Source of the DNA: Streptomyces meridianus
GTDB lineage: Bacteria; Actinomycetota; Actinomycetes; Streptomycetales; Streptomycetaceae
Assembly (NCBI RefSeq): GCF_023703325.1
Contig: NZ_JAMQGM010000051.1
Location: 1 to 64,000 of the forward strand
Direction of reading: 5' to 3'
DNA: 64,000 bases
Shown here piece by piece: positions 32,623 to 40,112 of this stretch. Positions within the stretch are counted from its first letter, which is position 1; the number at the start of each line of letters is the position of its first letter. The notes below the pieces were generated by a model, which had not been told where the DNA came from, searched no databases, and saw only the letters and a list, made by a program, of their open reading frames with translations. Both the position numbers and the translations under genes were made by a program.

Positions 32623-34289
32623 GCGGATATTCCTTCCGGGGCGGGCTCGTCCGCCGGGCCGTCCACGCCGGTCGGTTCGGTGTCCGGGTCCTGAGGTGAG
32701 ACGAGAGTGAAACGAATGCGCGTGCCCTGGTCGACGTCGGTGTCGAGCCAGATACGGCCACCATGGTGTTCGACGATCTTCTTGCACAGGGCCAGCCCGA
32801 TGCCGGTGCCACCATAAGCGTCCCGGCCGTGGAGCCTCTGGAAGATCACGAAGACCTTGTCGGCGAACTCGGGCGGGATGCCGATGCCATTGTCGCTGAC
32901 GGTGAACTCCCACGAGTTGTCGTCCGCGCCGGGCTCGCAGCTGATGCGCACCTCGGGCACCCGGTCGGGGTGGCGGAACTTGACGGCGTTGCCCACCAGG
33001 TTCTGCCAGAGCATCGTCAGCAGGGTGGGGTCACCGGTGATCTCGGGCATCGACGCGGGTCGTTCCAGACGCGCCCCGGAGTCCTCCATCGCGGCGCCGA
33101 TGTTGGACAGCGCCTTGTCCAGGGAGCCGTCCAGGGCCACTCCCTCGCGCGCGTCGTCCAGCCGGCCCACCCGCGAGAACGTGAGCAGGTCGTTGATGAG
33201 GACCTGCATGCGCTTGGCCCCGTCGACGGCGAAGGCGATGTACTGCCCACCCCGCTCGTCCAGCTGGTCGCCGTAGCGCTTGTCGATCAGCTGGCAGAAG
33301 GAGGCGACCTTGCGCAGCGGCTCCTGGAGGTCGTGGGAGGCGACGTAGGCGAACTGCTCGAGTTCGGCGTTGGACCGGCGCAGCTCGGCGGTCTGGGTGT
33401 CGAGCTCGGCGGTCTGGCGGGAGAGCAGGTCCTGCTGGGTGCGGGAGGTGGCGAGCTCGGCCACGATCCGGCAGCGCATCTCCTCCACTGCCTCTGCGAC
33501 CTCGTGCAGATCACGGGGTCCGTGTGCCGGGATGCGGTGCTCGAACTCCCCCGCGGAGACGCGTCGCGACGCGGTGCGCAGTGCGGCCAGCGGGTTCACG
33601 ACCGCCGAGCGCAGCAGCAGGGCGAGGGCGACTCCGCAGAGCAGGAAAACCAGGACCAGGCCGCTGAGCATCAGGTCGCGCACGGTGCGGGCCTCGGCCA
33701 GCCGTTCGCGGGCGTCGGCGGACGCCTGCTCCAGGTGACGGTTCTGCACGGTGAAGAGCGCGCGCAGGTCGTCGAATGCGCGCCTGCCCTCCTCGACGCG
33801 GCGGACGTCCGGCTTCTTCCCGTCCGCGACGGTGGCGACGAGGGGGTCGGCGTACTTCCGCCGCCAGTCGGCGACTGCCGTCCGGACTCGGTCGAGGTCG
33901 CCCTCGAGACGGCTGCTGCCGCCGATGAGGGGCTCGATCCGGCGGACGGCACCGCGCTCGGCCCCGGCGCCCTGCCGGTAAGGGCGGAGGAAGTCGGCGT
34001 CGCGGGTGATCAGGTAGCCCCGCAGGCCGGTCTCCTGGTCGATCACCGCGGTCTTCAGTCGGAGCGCCTCGACGCGGGCGGGCTCGATCCGGCCGATCAG
34101 CCGGTCGGTCTCCTGTGTCGTCCGGTCCAGCAGCACGGCGCCGACACCGGCACTGGTCAGGATGAGCGCGGCCATGGCCAGGATCACGAGGTGGAACCAT
34201 GCCTGCACCGTCAGCCTGCTGCGGAAACTGCGGCGGGGGCGGGCGGGGGCTTGCGGGGCGCGGTCGTCGGAATCGGCCATGCGTGTCAT
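32619..34289 (-). CDS. Membrane sensor histidine kinase with CHASE3-like sensor domain
   Basis: About 556 residues. A membrane span at about 33-56, a CHASE3-like extracellular helical region (KTAVIDQETGLRGYLITRD is diagnostic), a second span at about 208-229, HAMP, a coiled coil (QTAELDTQTAELRRSNAELE), HisKA with the phosphoacceptor His near 320 in YVASHDLQEPLRKV, and a HATPase domain with N box LWQNLVGNAVKF, DNGIGIP and GTGIGLALCKK. The DLQEPLRK form of the H box is that of phytochrome-like kinases. The ATG at 34289 overlaps the upstream stop (ATGA); ATGs at 34295 and 34280 are alternatives. It is coupled at both ends to the SpoIIE-type phosphatase gene and the response regulator gene. Confidence 0.9.
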   Translation of the reverse strand: MTRMADSDDRAPQAPARPRRSFRSRLTVQAWFHLVILAMAALILTSAGVGAVLLDRTTQETDRLIGRIEPARVEALRLKTAVIDQETGLRGYLITRDADFLRPYRQGAGAERGAVRRIEPLIGGSSRLEGDLDRVRTAVADWRRKYADPLVATVADGKKPDVRRVEEGRRAFDDLRALFTVQNRHLEQASADARERLAEARTVRDLMLSGLVLVFLLCGVALALLLRSAVVNPLAALRTASRRVSAGEFEHRIPAHGPRDLHEVAEAVEEMRCRIVAELATSRTQQDLLSRQTAELDTQTAELRRSNAELEQFAYVASHDLQEPLRKVASFCQLIDKRYGDQLDERGGQYIAFAVDGAKRMQVLINDLLTFSRVGRLDDAREGVALDGSLDKALSNIGAAMEDSGARLERPASMPEITGDPTLLTMLWQNLVGNAVKFRHPDRVPEVRISCEPGADDNSWEFTVSDNGIGIPPEFADKVFVIFQRLHGRDAYGGTGIGLALCKKIVEHHGGRIWLDTDVDQGTRIRFTLVSPQDPDTEPTGVDGPADEPAPEGISA

Positions 34290-35518
34290 TTCCATTCCAT
34301 GTGGACGACGGCGACGTCGTCGGCGAGACCGCCGCCGGCGGCGGCGATCGTCTCGACCTCGTTGATCACCGAGTCGACGAAGTGCGGGCCGGAGAGGTGG
34401 GCGTGCCTCCGGGCGAGATCGACCAGTCCGGTCTCGCCCAGCCGCTGGGTACCGGAGGACGTGGTGCGCCCCTCGAACAGCCCGTCGGTGAAGAGCACCA
34501 GTGCCCCGGCCGGGGGGAGCTCCAGATCCTCATGCGGCCAGCCGGTGTAGCCGGGAACGAGACCCAGGGCGGGGCCGTAATCGGGCTCGAGCAGGTCCAC
34601 GCCGGGTTCCGGACTGTCCGGACCCGCCGGCCGTCGCAACAGCATCCCGGGGTGGCCGGCCCGCATGACCCGCATCCGGCGGGCCCGGGGTTCCAGGGCG
34701 ATGGAAGAGACGGTGGCGAAGAGCTCGGGGCGGGAGCGCTCGGCCGTCATGATCTGCTCCAGGCGGCGGAAGACGACCGGCCCGCTCGTCCCGGACAGCA
34801 CCAGGGTGCGCCAGGCGATGCGCAGGCACACGCCCAGCGCGGCTTCGTCGGGGCCATGGCCGGAGACGTCCCCGATGAGGGCATGGATGATGCCGTCGGG
34901 GGTCTGCACGACGTCGTAGAAATCCCCGCCGAGCAGCGCCTGCGCGCGTCCGGGCTGGTAGCGGGCCACCACTTCGACCTCGGTGCCGGTCAGCAGCGGC
35001 GACGGCAGCAGTCCCCGTTCCAGACGGGCGTTCTCCTGAGCTCTCAGCCGTTCGGCCTGCAGCGCCGCCGCGGCCTGCTCGGCCTGCTTGCGCTGGATCG
35101 AGTAGCGGACGGTGCGTCCGAACAGTTCGGGGTCGACCCGGCCCTTCACCAGGTAGTCCTGGGCGCCCGCGGCGACGGCGGCCAGGCCGGCGCTCTCCTC
35201 GGCGAGGCCGGTCAGCACCACGACGGGGGCGCGGGGGGACACCTCAAGGATGCGGGAGAGCGCGTCCATGCCCTGGGCGTCGGGCAGGTGGAGGTCCAGC
35301 AGGATGCAGTGCGGGACGCTCCGCTCGAGCAGGCGGCATGCCTCGCCCAGGGACGGCGCCCAGGTCAGACGGGCGGAGATGCGACTGTCGGCCAGGAGTT
35401 CCTCGACGAGCAGGGAGTCGCCCGGGTCGTCCTCGATCAGCAGGACGACCAACTCGTCCTGCTCCCCCCTCGGTTCCGAAACCGCGGCATGCGCCGCGGC
35501 TCCCAGAGCCATGTCCAT
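34286..35518 (-). CDS. Response-regulator-controlled SpoIIE/PP2C phosphatase
   Basis: About 410 residues. An N-terminal receiver domain (VVLLIEDDPGDSLLVEELLA, phosphoacceptor in CILLDLHLPDAQGMDAL, YLVKGR) is joined by a helical linker (RKQAEQAAAALQAERLRAQE) to a SpoIIE phosphatase domain (LLGGDFYDVVQTPDG, LIGDVSGHGPDEAALGV, MRAGHPGMLL, LFTDGLFEGRTT, ADDVAVVHMEW). This is the RsbU/RssB-like output design in which receiver phosphorylation controls dephosphorylation of an anti-anti-sigma protein. Start at ATG 35518 or 35512 (GGTGGGG upstream). It is the first gene of the coupled signalling operon. Confidence 0.88.
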   Translation of the reverse strand: MDMALGAAAHAAVSEPRGEQDELVVLLIEDDPGDSLLVEELLADSRISARLTWAPSLGEACRLLERSVPHCILLDLHLPDAQGMDALSRILEVSPRAPVVVLTGLAEESAGLAAVAAGAQDYLVKGRVDPELFGRTVRYSIQRKQAEQAAAALQAERLRAQENARLERGLLPSPLLTGTEVEVVARYQPGRAQALLGGDFYDVVQTPDGIIHALIGDVSGHGPDEAALGVCLRIAWRTLVLSGTSGPVVFRRLEQIMTAERSRPELFATVSSIALEPRARRMRVMRAGHPGMLLRRPAGPDSPEPGVDLLEPDYGPALGLVPGYTGWPHEDLELPPAGALVLFTDGLFEGRTTSSGTQRLGETGLVDLARRHAHLSGPHFVDSVINEVETIAAAGGGLADDVAVVHMEWK

Positions 35519-35987
35519 CCCCACCGCCAGAGTTGTAACGGGCCAGGTGCCCAGCTGGGTGTGCGCCCCGGCGAGGAGCACATGACAAGAAGCTGCCGCC
35601 GTCAACGGCGACAGCTTGCTGCATGACAAGGATATCGGGCCACCCCGCGGGAGACACTACCCCGGCCACAGGGATGACCAGGGGTGATTCCGGTCACCGG
35701 CATCCCCGCGACGACGCACGGGGCGGGGCGCCCGCCGCCTGCGGCGGCCACGTGCGGCGGGGCGGCTTCCCCAAGCCGCCCCGCCGACTTCCGCTACGAA
35801 TTCACACTCCTTTCCTGGGTCCCGTCTACCCTCCTGCCCGGCCGTCATGGGCCCGGCCGTCATGGCCGCCCATGGGGGCACGGGCACGGGTCCCCTCCCC
35901 TGACCGGACCTGCTCACCTCGCGACCCACCCGAAGCCGCATTTAGGTCATGAGTGACAGATGATGCGAAAACCACGGGAGTCGGTCG
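35519..35987. other. Divergent intergenic region with a perfect hairpin
   Basis: 469 bases between the phosphatase and CapA genes, both reading outward. At 35755-35786 CGGCGGGGCGGCTT and AAGCCGCCCCGCCG form a perfect 14-bp stem with a CCCC loop. A near-duplicate CGGCCGTCATGG occurs twice at about 35840-35865. No gene is evident. As both flanking genes start here, the hairpin is not at a gene end; it may terminate a short leader transcript or be an operator. Confidence 0.6.
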
Positions 35988-37172
35988 ATGGCGATGCGCA
36001 GTGGAATATCCGTCGGTGCGGCTGTGGCCCTGCTGGCCCTGGTGGCGGGATGCTCCTCGCCCCCGGACGGGCAGCGCAGCGGCTCGGCGACGGGGGCTGC
36101 CGCGAAACGGGCGGCAGGACGCACGGGGGACTCGGCGGCGGGGAGGTTCACGCTGATCGCATCGGGGGACGTCCTCCCCCACGACTCGGTGATACGCCAG
36201 GCGCACCAGGACGCACAGGGAGCGGAACCGGATCACGACTTCCGGCCGATGCTGGCGGGGGTGAAACCGATCGTCTCGAAGGCCGACCTCGCGCTGTGCC
36301 ACATGGAGACGGTGTACGGACCGGAGGGCGGCCCCTTCACCGGCTATCCGATGTTCGTCTCCCCGCCACAGGTCGCCGAGGCGCTCGCGGACACCGGCTA
36401 CGACGGCTGCTCCACCGCCTCGAACCACACGCTCGACGCGGGAACCGCCGGAGTGGAACGCACGCTGGGCGCGCTGGACAAAGCGGGGGTACGGCACGCC
36501 GGCTCGGCCCGTTCGGCCGACGAGGCCGACCGTCCCGTTCTGCTGCGGGCCGGCCCGGCGACGGTGGGGCATCTCTCCTACACCTACGGCACCAACGGGA
36601 TCCCTGTCCCCGAGGACCGCCCGTGGACGGTGAATCTCATCGACGAGAAGCGCATCGTCGCCGACGCCCGTGCCGCGCGGAAGGCCGGGGCGGACGTGGT
36701 GGTGGTGAGTCTGCACTGGGGCACGGAGTGGCAGCAGGCCCCGGACGAGCAACAGCTTTCCCTGGCCCGGCTCCTGACCGCGGCCAGGAGCGGCGGGGGG
36801 CCCGCCATCGACCTCATCCTCGGGACCCACAACCACGTGCCGCAGCCGTACGAGAAGGTCAACGGCACCTGGGTCGTCTACGGGATGGGGGACCAACTGG
36901 CCGGGAGCATGATCAACCACGCCGGCGCCCACGACCCGCGGGGCGACCAGGGTTCGCTGGCGCGCTTCACCTTCGCCGGGCCCGAACACGAGGGCGGGCG
37001 CTGGACGGTGGAGAAGGCCGAGTTCATTCCCCAAATCGCCGACCAGGGGCCGCCGATCCGGGTGGTTGCTCCCGGCGGAGGGTCCGGGGGACGGAGCAGC
37101 GACGTCCGGGCCGTCCGGGAGGCCGTGCTCTCCCGGGGTGCGGACAAGGACGGCCTGGTCATGGGCCGTTGA
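35988..37172 (+). CDS. CapA-family lipoprotein (poly-gamma-glutamate synthesis protein-like metallophosphatase)
   Basis: 394 residues. The signal MAMRSGISVGAAVALLALVAGC ends in a lipobox (LVAGC), so it is probably a lipoprotein. The CapA metallophosphatase fold follows: TLIASGDVLPHDSV, ALCHMETVYG, DGCSTASNHTLDAG, VVVVSLHWGTEWQ and ILGTHNHVPQPYE provide the predicted metal ligands. In Bacillus CapA is needed for polyglutamate export; in actinobacteria the role is unknown and no capB or capC is nearby. ATG 35988 has GGGAG upstream. Confidence 0.88.
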   Translation: MAMRSGISVGAAVALLALVAGCSSPPDGQRSGSATGAAAKRAAGRTGDSAAGRFTLIASGDVLPHDSVIRQAHQDAQGAEPDHDFRPMLAGVKPIVSKADLALCHMETVYGPEGGPFTGYPMFVSPPQVAEALADTGYDGCSTASNHTLDAGTAGVERTLGALDKAGVRHAGSARSADEADRPVLLRAGPATVGHLSYTYGTNGIPVPEDRPWTVNLIDEKRIVADARAARKAGADVVVVSLHWGTEWQQAPDEQQLSLARLLTAARSGGGPAIDLILGTHNHVPQPYEKVNGTWVVYGMGDQLAGSMINHAGAHDPRGDQGSLARFTFAGPEHEGGRWTVEKAEFIPQIADQGPPIRVVAPGGGSGGRSSDVRAVREAVLSRGADKDGLVMGR

Positions 37173-37545
37173 CACCGGGAAGCGCTGTTCCTGTCGACCC
37201 GGTATCCGCAGTTCGTCGGTTACGGGCCGCTCGACGTGGCCTTGCGGGCGGCGCCGCCGGGACTCGCTGCCACGGAACGCTCGCCGAGTTCGGCAACGTC
37301 CTCGGTGCCGCGGCGGTCGGTGCGGTCCTGGGGTCGCGGTTCACCGCGACCCCAGCCGCCCAGAGCCGGATTCCTGCCGGCGGAGCCGGAAGGACGACGC
37401 CGAGCGGGCCGCCGTCATGGACGCCGCCGAGGTGGGGAGCGGTCAACCGGTCTGCTTCGCAGCGGTGTTCCGCGCGGTTGGACGGCCGCTCTGCTGCGGC
37501 GCGCGCTGCGCGCGAACCCCGTATGCCCCCTGCCGTGGGCCGTCC
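37173..37545 (+). pseudogene. Degraded fragment, possibly from a DHA2-type MFS transporter
   Basis: This 373-base stretch has no intact gene. One frame reads GTLAEFGNVLGAAAVGAVLG (from about 37270), which resembles the late membrane segment of EmrB/QacA-type drug transporters (R-x-x-G-N-x-x-G-A-A); later frames read short plausible pieces such as ERAAVMDAAEVGSGQ before stops or frame changes. I take it as a decayed fragment; the assignment is weak. Confidence 0.3.
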
Positions 37546-38448
37546 TCAGTCGTTCTTCCGGACGGCACACGGCACACCTGACAGGTGCCGGTCCAGTTGC
37601 GGGCCGAGAGCGGCCGGCATCGCGGCGGACGGCGGGCGGACCGCGGACTCCCGGATGAGCCCGCGCCGGCGGACGGCCTCCTTCCGGACGGCCAGGCCTA
37701 TGCGGGCCTGGGCCTCGAAGTTCACCAGCGGCAGATACGGCAGGTAGGCGTCGCGAGCCGCCTCGTAGCCGCCGAGGTTCCATGCCCGGACGCAGGCCAG
37801 CAGCCCTTCCGGGCACGAGAATCCGGTCATGGCCCCGGCGGCCCCGGAGGCCAGTTCGTCGAGCAGCCCCAGTCCGCCGAGGCCACCGAAGACGGGAACG
37901 TCCAGTTCGGCGGTGAGCGCCGCCACGGCCGCCGGGGTCGGCGGCGCCTCGGCCTTGACGCCGGCCACGCCCGGTGTGTCCCGGACGGCGCGGACCAGAT
38001 CGGTCGTGCGGATCTGCACCTTCGACGTCCCGGGGTAGTCCTGGACGACGATGGGTGCTCCGGTGGCCTCGCGCACCGCGCACAGGTGGCCCGTGAGGAC
38101 CTGCGGATCGGGCGAGTTGACCTGCACCATCAACCCGGCGAGCCGGTCGCCGGCCGCCTCCTGGACGACCCGGGCCTCGTCGAGGACGGGTGCGGTGGCC
38201 AGCGCGGTGATCCCGGCGACCACCGGCAGCCGGACGGCGGCGGTGACCGTTTCGAGCACGCTGCGCCGCTCGGCGGCGGAGAGGCGGGCCGCTTCGCCGA
38301 AGACCCCGAGGACCGTCAGCCCGGTGACGCCGATCCGCTCGTAGTGCTGCACGAGGCGGGTCAGACTCTCTCGGTCGATGTCGTGGGAAGGACCGCTGAA
38401 GGGTGTGGCGACGACGCCCCACACTCCGGGCCCGAGCAGCTCGTTCAA
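37546..38448 (-). CDS. Dihydrodipicolinate synthase family aldolase/lyase
   Basis: 300 residues, the standard length of this TIM-barrel class I aldolase family. The Schiff-base lysine is probably Lys165 in GVAGVKAEAPPTP and the conserved tyrosine Tyr138 in VVQDYPGTSK. The substrate loop reads LGVFGEAARLS where lysine-pathway DapA has two threonines, so it is not the housekeeping DapA; relatives cleave or form various 2-keto acids. The start is TTG 38448, with AAGGA seven bases upstream; no ATG or GTG fits the family N-terminus as well. No neighbouring sugar acid genes give a substrate. Confidence 0.83.
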   Translation of the reverse strand: MNELLGPGVWGVVATPFSGPSHDIDRESLTRLVQHYERIGVTGLTVLGVFGEAARLSAAERRSVLETVTAAVRLPVVAGITALATAPVLDEARVVQEAAGDRLAGLMVQVNSPDPQVLTGHLCAVREATGAPIVVQDYPGTSKVQIRTTDLVRAVRDTPGVAGVKAEAPPTPAAVAALTAELDVPVFGGLGGLGLLDELASGAAGAMTGFSCPEGLLACVRAWNLGGYEAARDAYLPYLPLVNFEAQARIGLAVRKEAVRRRGLIRESAVRPPSAAMPAALGPQLDRHLSGVPCAVRKND

Positions 38449-38816
38449 CGTTCTTTCCTTCCGCTGCCGGATCACCGGGCCGGCACGTTGCCGGACGAAG
38501 GTCATCCTGCCGGGGAACCCCGGCCGCGTTGAAGACACCGGACGCCGCGGCTTCCCGGCAGATCCCCCGCACGAACGGGAGCCCCCGGCGGGCATACCGC
38601 GGGCCCCGCCGTCCGCAGGGCACCACGACGCCGCGAGACCGCCGTGGTCCCGCCGCGGTTCGCGGACATGTGCCCGCGAACCGCGTGACACGCCGCTGTG
38701 AAGATCCTCACCCGATGTTTGAGAGATCGTCCGCATACCGCGGCAATGCGGCGAACAGACGGTCGGCAACACCCCCCATCACGCCACTGCCGCGTGCAGT
38801 CGACCGAGGGAGCAGC
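38449..38816. other. Divergent intergenic region with a long perfect hairpin
   Basis: 368 bases between the TTG start of the aldolase gene and the ATP-grasp gene. CGCGGTTCGCGG (38654-38665) and CCGCGAACCGCG (38674-38685) form a 12-bp perfect stem around ACATGTGC. A smaller inverted repeat CCGCAT/ATGCGG lies about 60-80 bases upstream of the ATP-grasp start. These may be regulatory RNA structure or operators; no gene is visible. Confidence 0.55.
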
Positions 38817-40106
38817 ATGAGCAGCACGAACATCTTCGTCATCGGGATGGACGAAACCAATCTGGACACCCTCAACAACGTTCCGCACGCCGCGGAGTAC
38901 CGGTTCCATCCCTTGCTGGACGTCGAGGAACTCCAGCACGGCGAGATCGACGTGCCGATGCTGATCGAGAAGGCCGAGAAGGAGCTCGACGCGTTCGACG
39001 GGAGCATCGACGCGATCGTGGGTTACTGGGACTTCCCCGTCAGCACCATCGTGCCGATCCTCGCGGGCCGGCGCGGGCTGAGGGCAACCAGCCTGGAGTC
39101 GGTCGTCAAGTGCGAGCACAAGTACTGGAGCCGCATCGAGCAGCGGAAGGTCATCGACGAACTCCCGCGGTTCGGCCTGGTGAACCTCGAGGGCGAGCCG
39201 CAGGTGCCCGAGGGCATGCGGTTCCCGATGTGGCTCAAGCCGGTGAAGTCGTTCTCCTCGGAACTTGCGTTCGGCGTGAGCAACGAGCAGGAGTTCCGCG
39301 AGGCCGTGGCGGAGATCCGCGAGGGCGTCAGCCGGGTGGGCAGGCCCTTCGAGTACATCCTGGACCACGTCGACCTGCCCGAGGAGATCGCCGAGGCGGG
39401 AGGTCAGGCATGTCTGGCCGAGGAGTCGCTCCGGGGCGACCAGGTCGCGGTGGAGGGCTATGTCCACGACGGACACGTCCACGTCTACGGCGTGCTCGAC
39501 TCCATCAACTACCCGCAGAGCTCGACCTTCCTGCGCCACCAGTACCCGTCCGCGCTCCCGGAGGAGGTCTGCAGTCGGCTGCGGGACGTCTCGGAGCGGG
39601 TCATCGCGCAGATCGGCATGAACAACGCCACCTTCAGCATCGAGTTCTTCCACGACCCGGAGACCGGTGACGTCAACCTGCTCGAGATCAACCCGCGTCA
39701 CTCGCAGTCGCACGCCGAGATGTTCGACTTCGTCGACGGTGTGCCCAACCACCACTGCATGATCAGCCTCGCTCTCGGCCGTGACCCGCAGCTCCCCGAC
39801 GGCAAGGGCCGTTTCGAGGTGGCGGCCAAGTGGTACTACCGCCGCTTCGAGGACGGCGTCGTCACGCGGGTGCCGACGAAGGACGAGATCGAGCGCATCG
39901 AGCAGGAGATCCCCGGCGTCAAGATCGACATCGTGCCGGATCAGGGTGTGCGGCTCTCGGACATGCCCGGGCAGGACAGCTACAGCTTCGAGCTCGCCCA
40001 CATCTTTGCCGGCGCCGACAGCGAGCAGGAGATGAAGAGGAAGTACGACCGCGTCACCGAGGCACTGCGCTTCGAGTTCGACGAGGTGGCGCCCGGAAAG
40101 GAGTGA
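38817..40106 (+). CDS. ATP-grasp domain carboxylate-amine ligase-like protein
   Basis: 429 residues. After an N-terminal Rossmann-like domain (IFVIGMDETNLDTLNN), the ATP-grasp core has the nucleotide-binding lysine in FPMWLKPVKSFSSELAFGV, SLRGDQVAVEGYVHDGHVHV, and the Mg-binding pair Glu/Asn in NLLEINPRHSQSHAEMFD. Such enzymes join a carboxylate to an amine through an acyl phosphate; examples make dipeptides, siderophore amides or RiPP modifications. No substrate can be read off. ATG 38817 follows GAGGGAG. A CocE-type hydrolase gene begins 6 nt after its stop, its ribosome binding site lying within this gene's last codons, so the two form one operon. Confidence 0.85.
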   Translation: MSSTNIFVIGMDETNLDTLNNVPHAAEYRFHPLLDVEELQHGEIDVPMLIEKAEKELDAFDGSIDAIVGYWDFPVSTIVPILAGRRGLRATSLESVVKCEHKYWSRIEQRKVIDELPRFGLVNLEGEPQVPEGMRFPMWLKPVKSFSSELAFGVSNEQEFREAVAEIREGVSRVGRPFEYILDHVDLPEEIAEAGGQACLAEESLRGDQVAVEGYVHDGHVHVYGVLDSINYPQSSTFLRHQYPSALPEEVCSRLRDVSERVIAQIGMNNATFSIEFFHDPETGDVNLLEINPRHSQSHAEMFDFVDGVPNHHCMISLALGRDPQLPDGKGRFEVAAKWYYRRFEDGVVTRVPTKDEIERIEQEIPGVKIDIVPDQGVRLSDMPGQDSYSFELAHIFAGADSEQEMKRKYDRVTEALRFEFDEVAPGKE

Positions 40107-40112
40107 CCCGGC

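Noticed and set aside
37546..38448. Calling the DHDPS-family gene dapA
   Set aside because: The substrate loop lacks the paired threonines of lysine-pathway DapA (LGVFGE instead), so only the family name is given.
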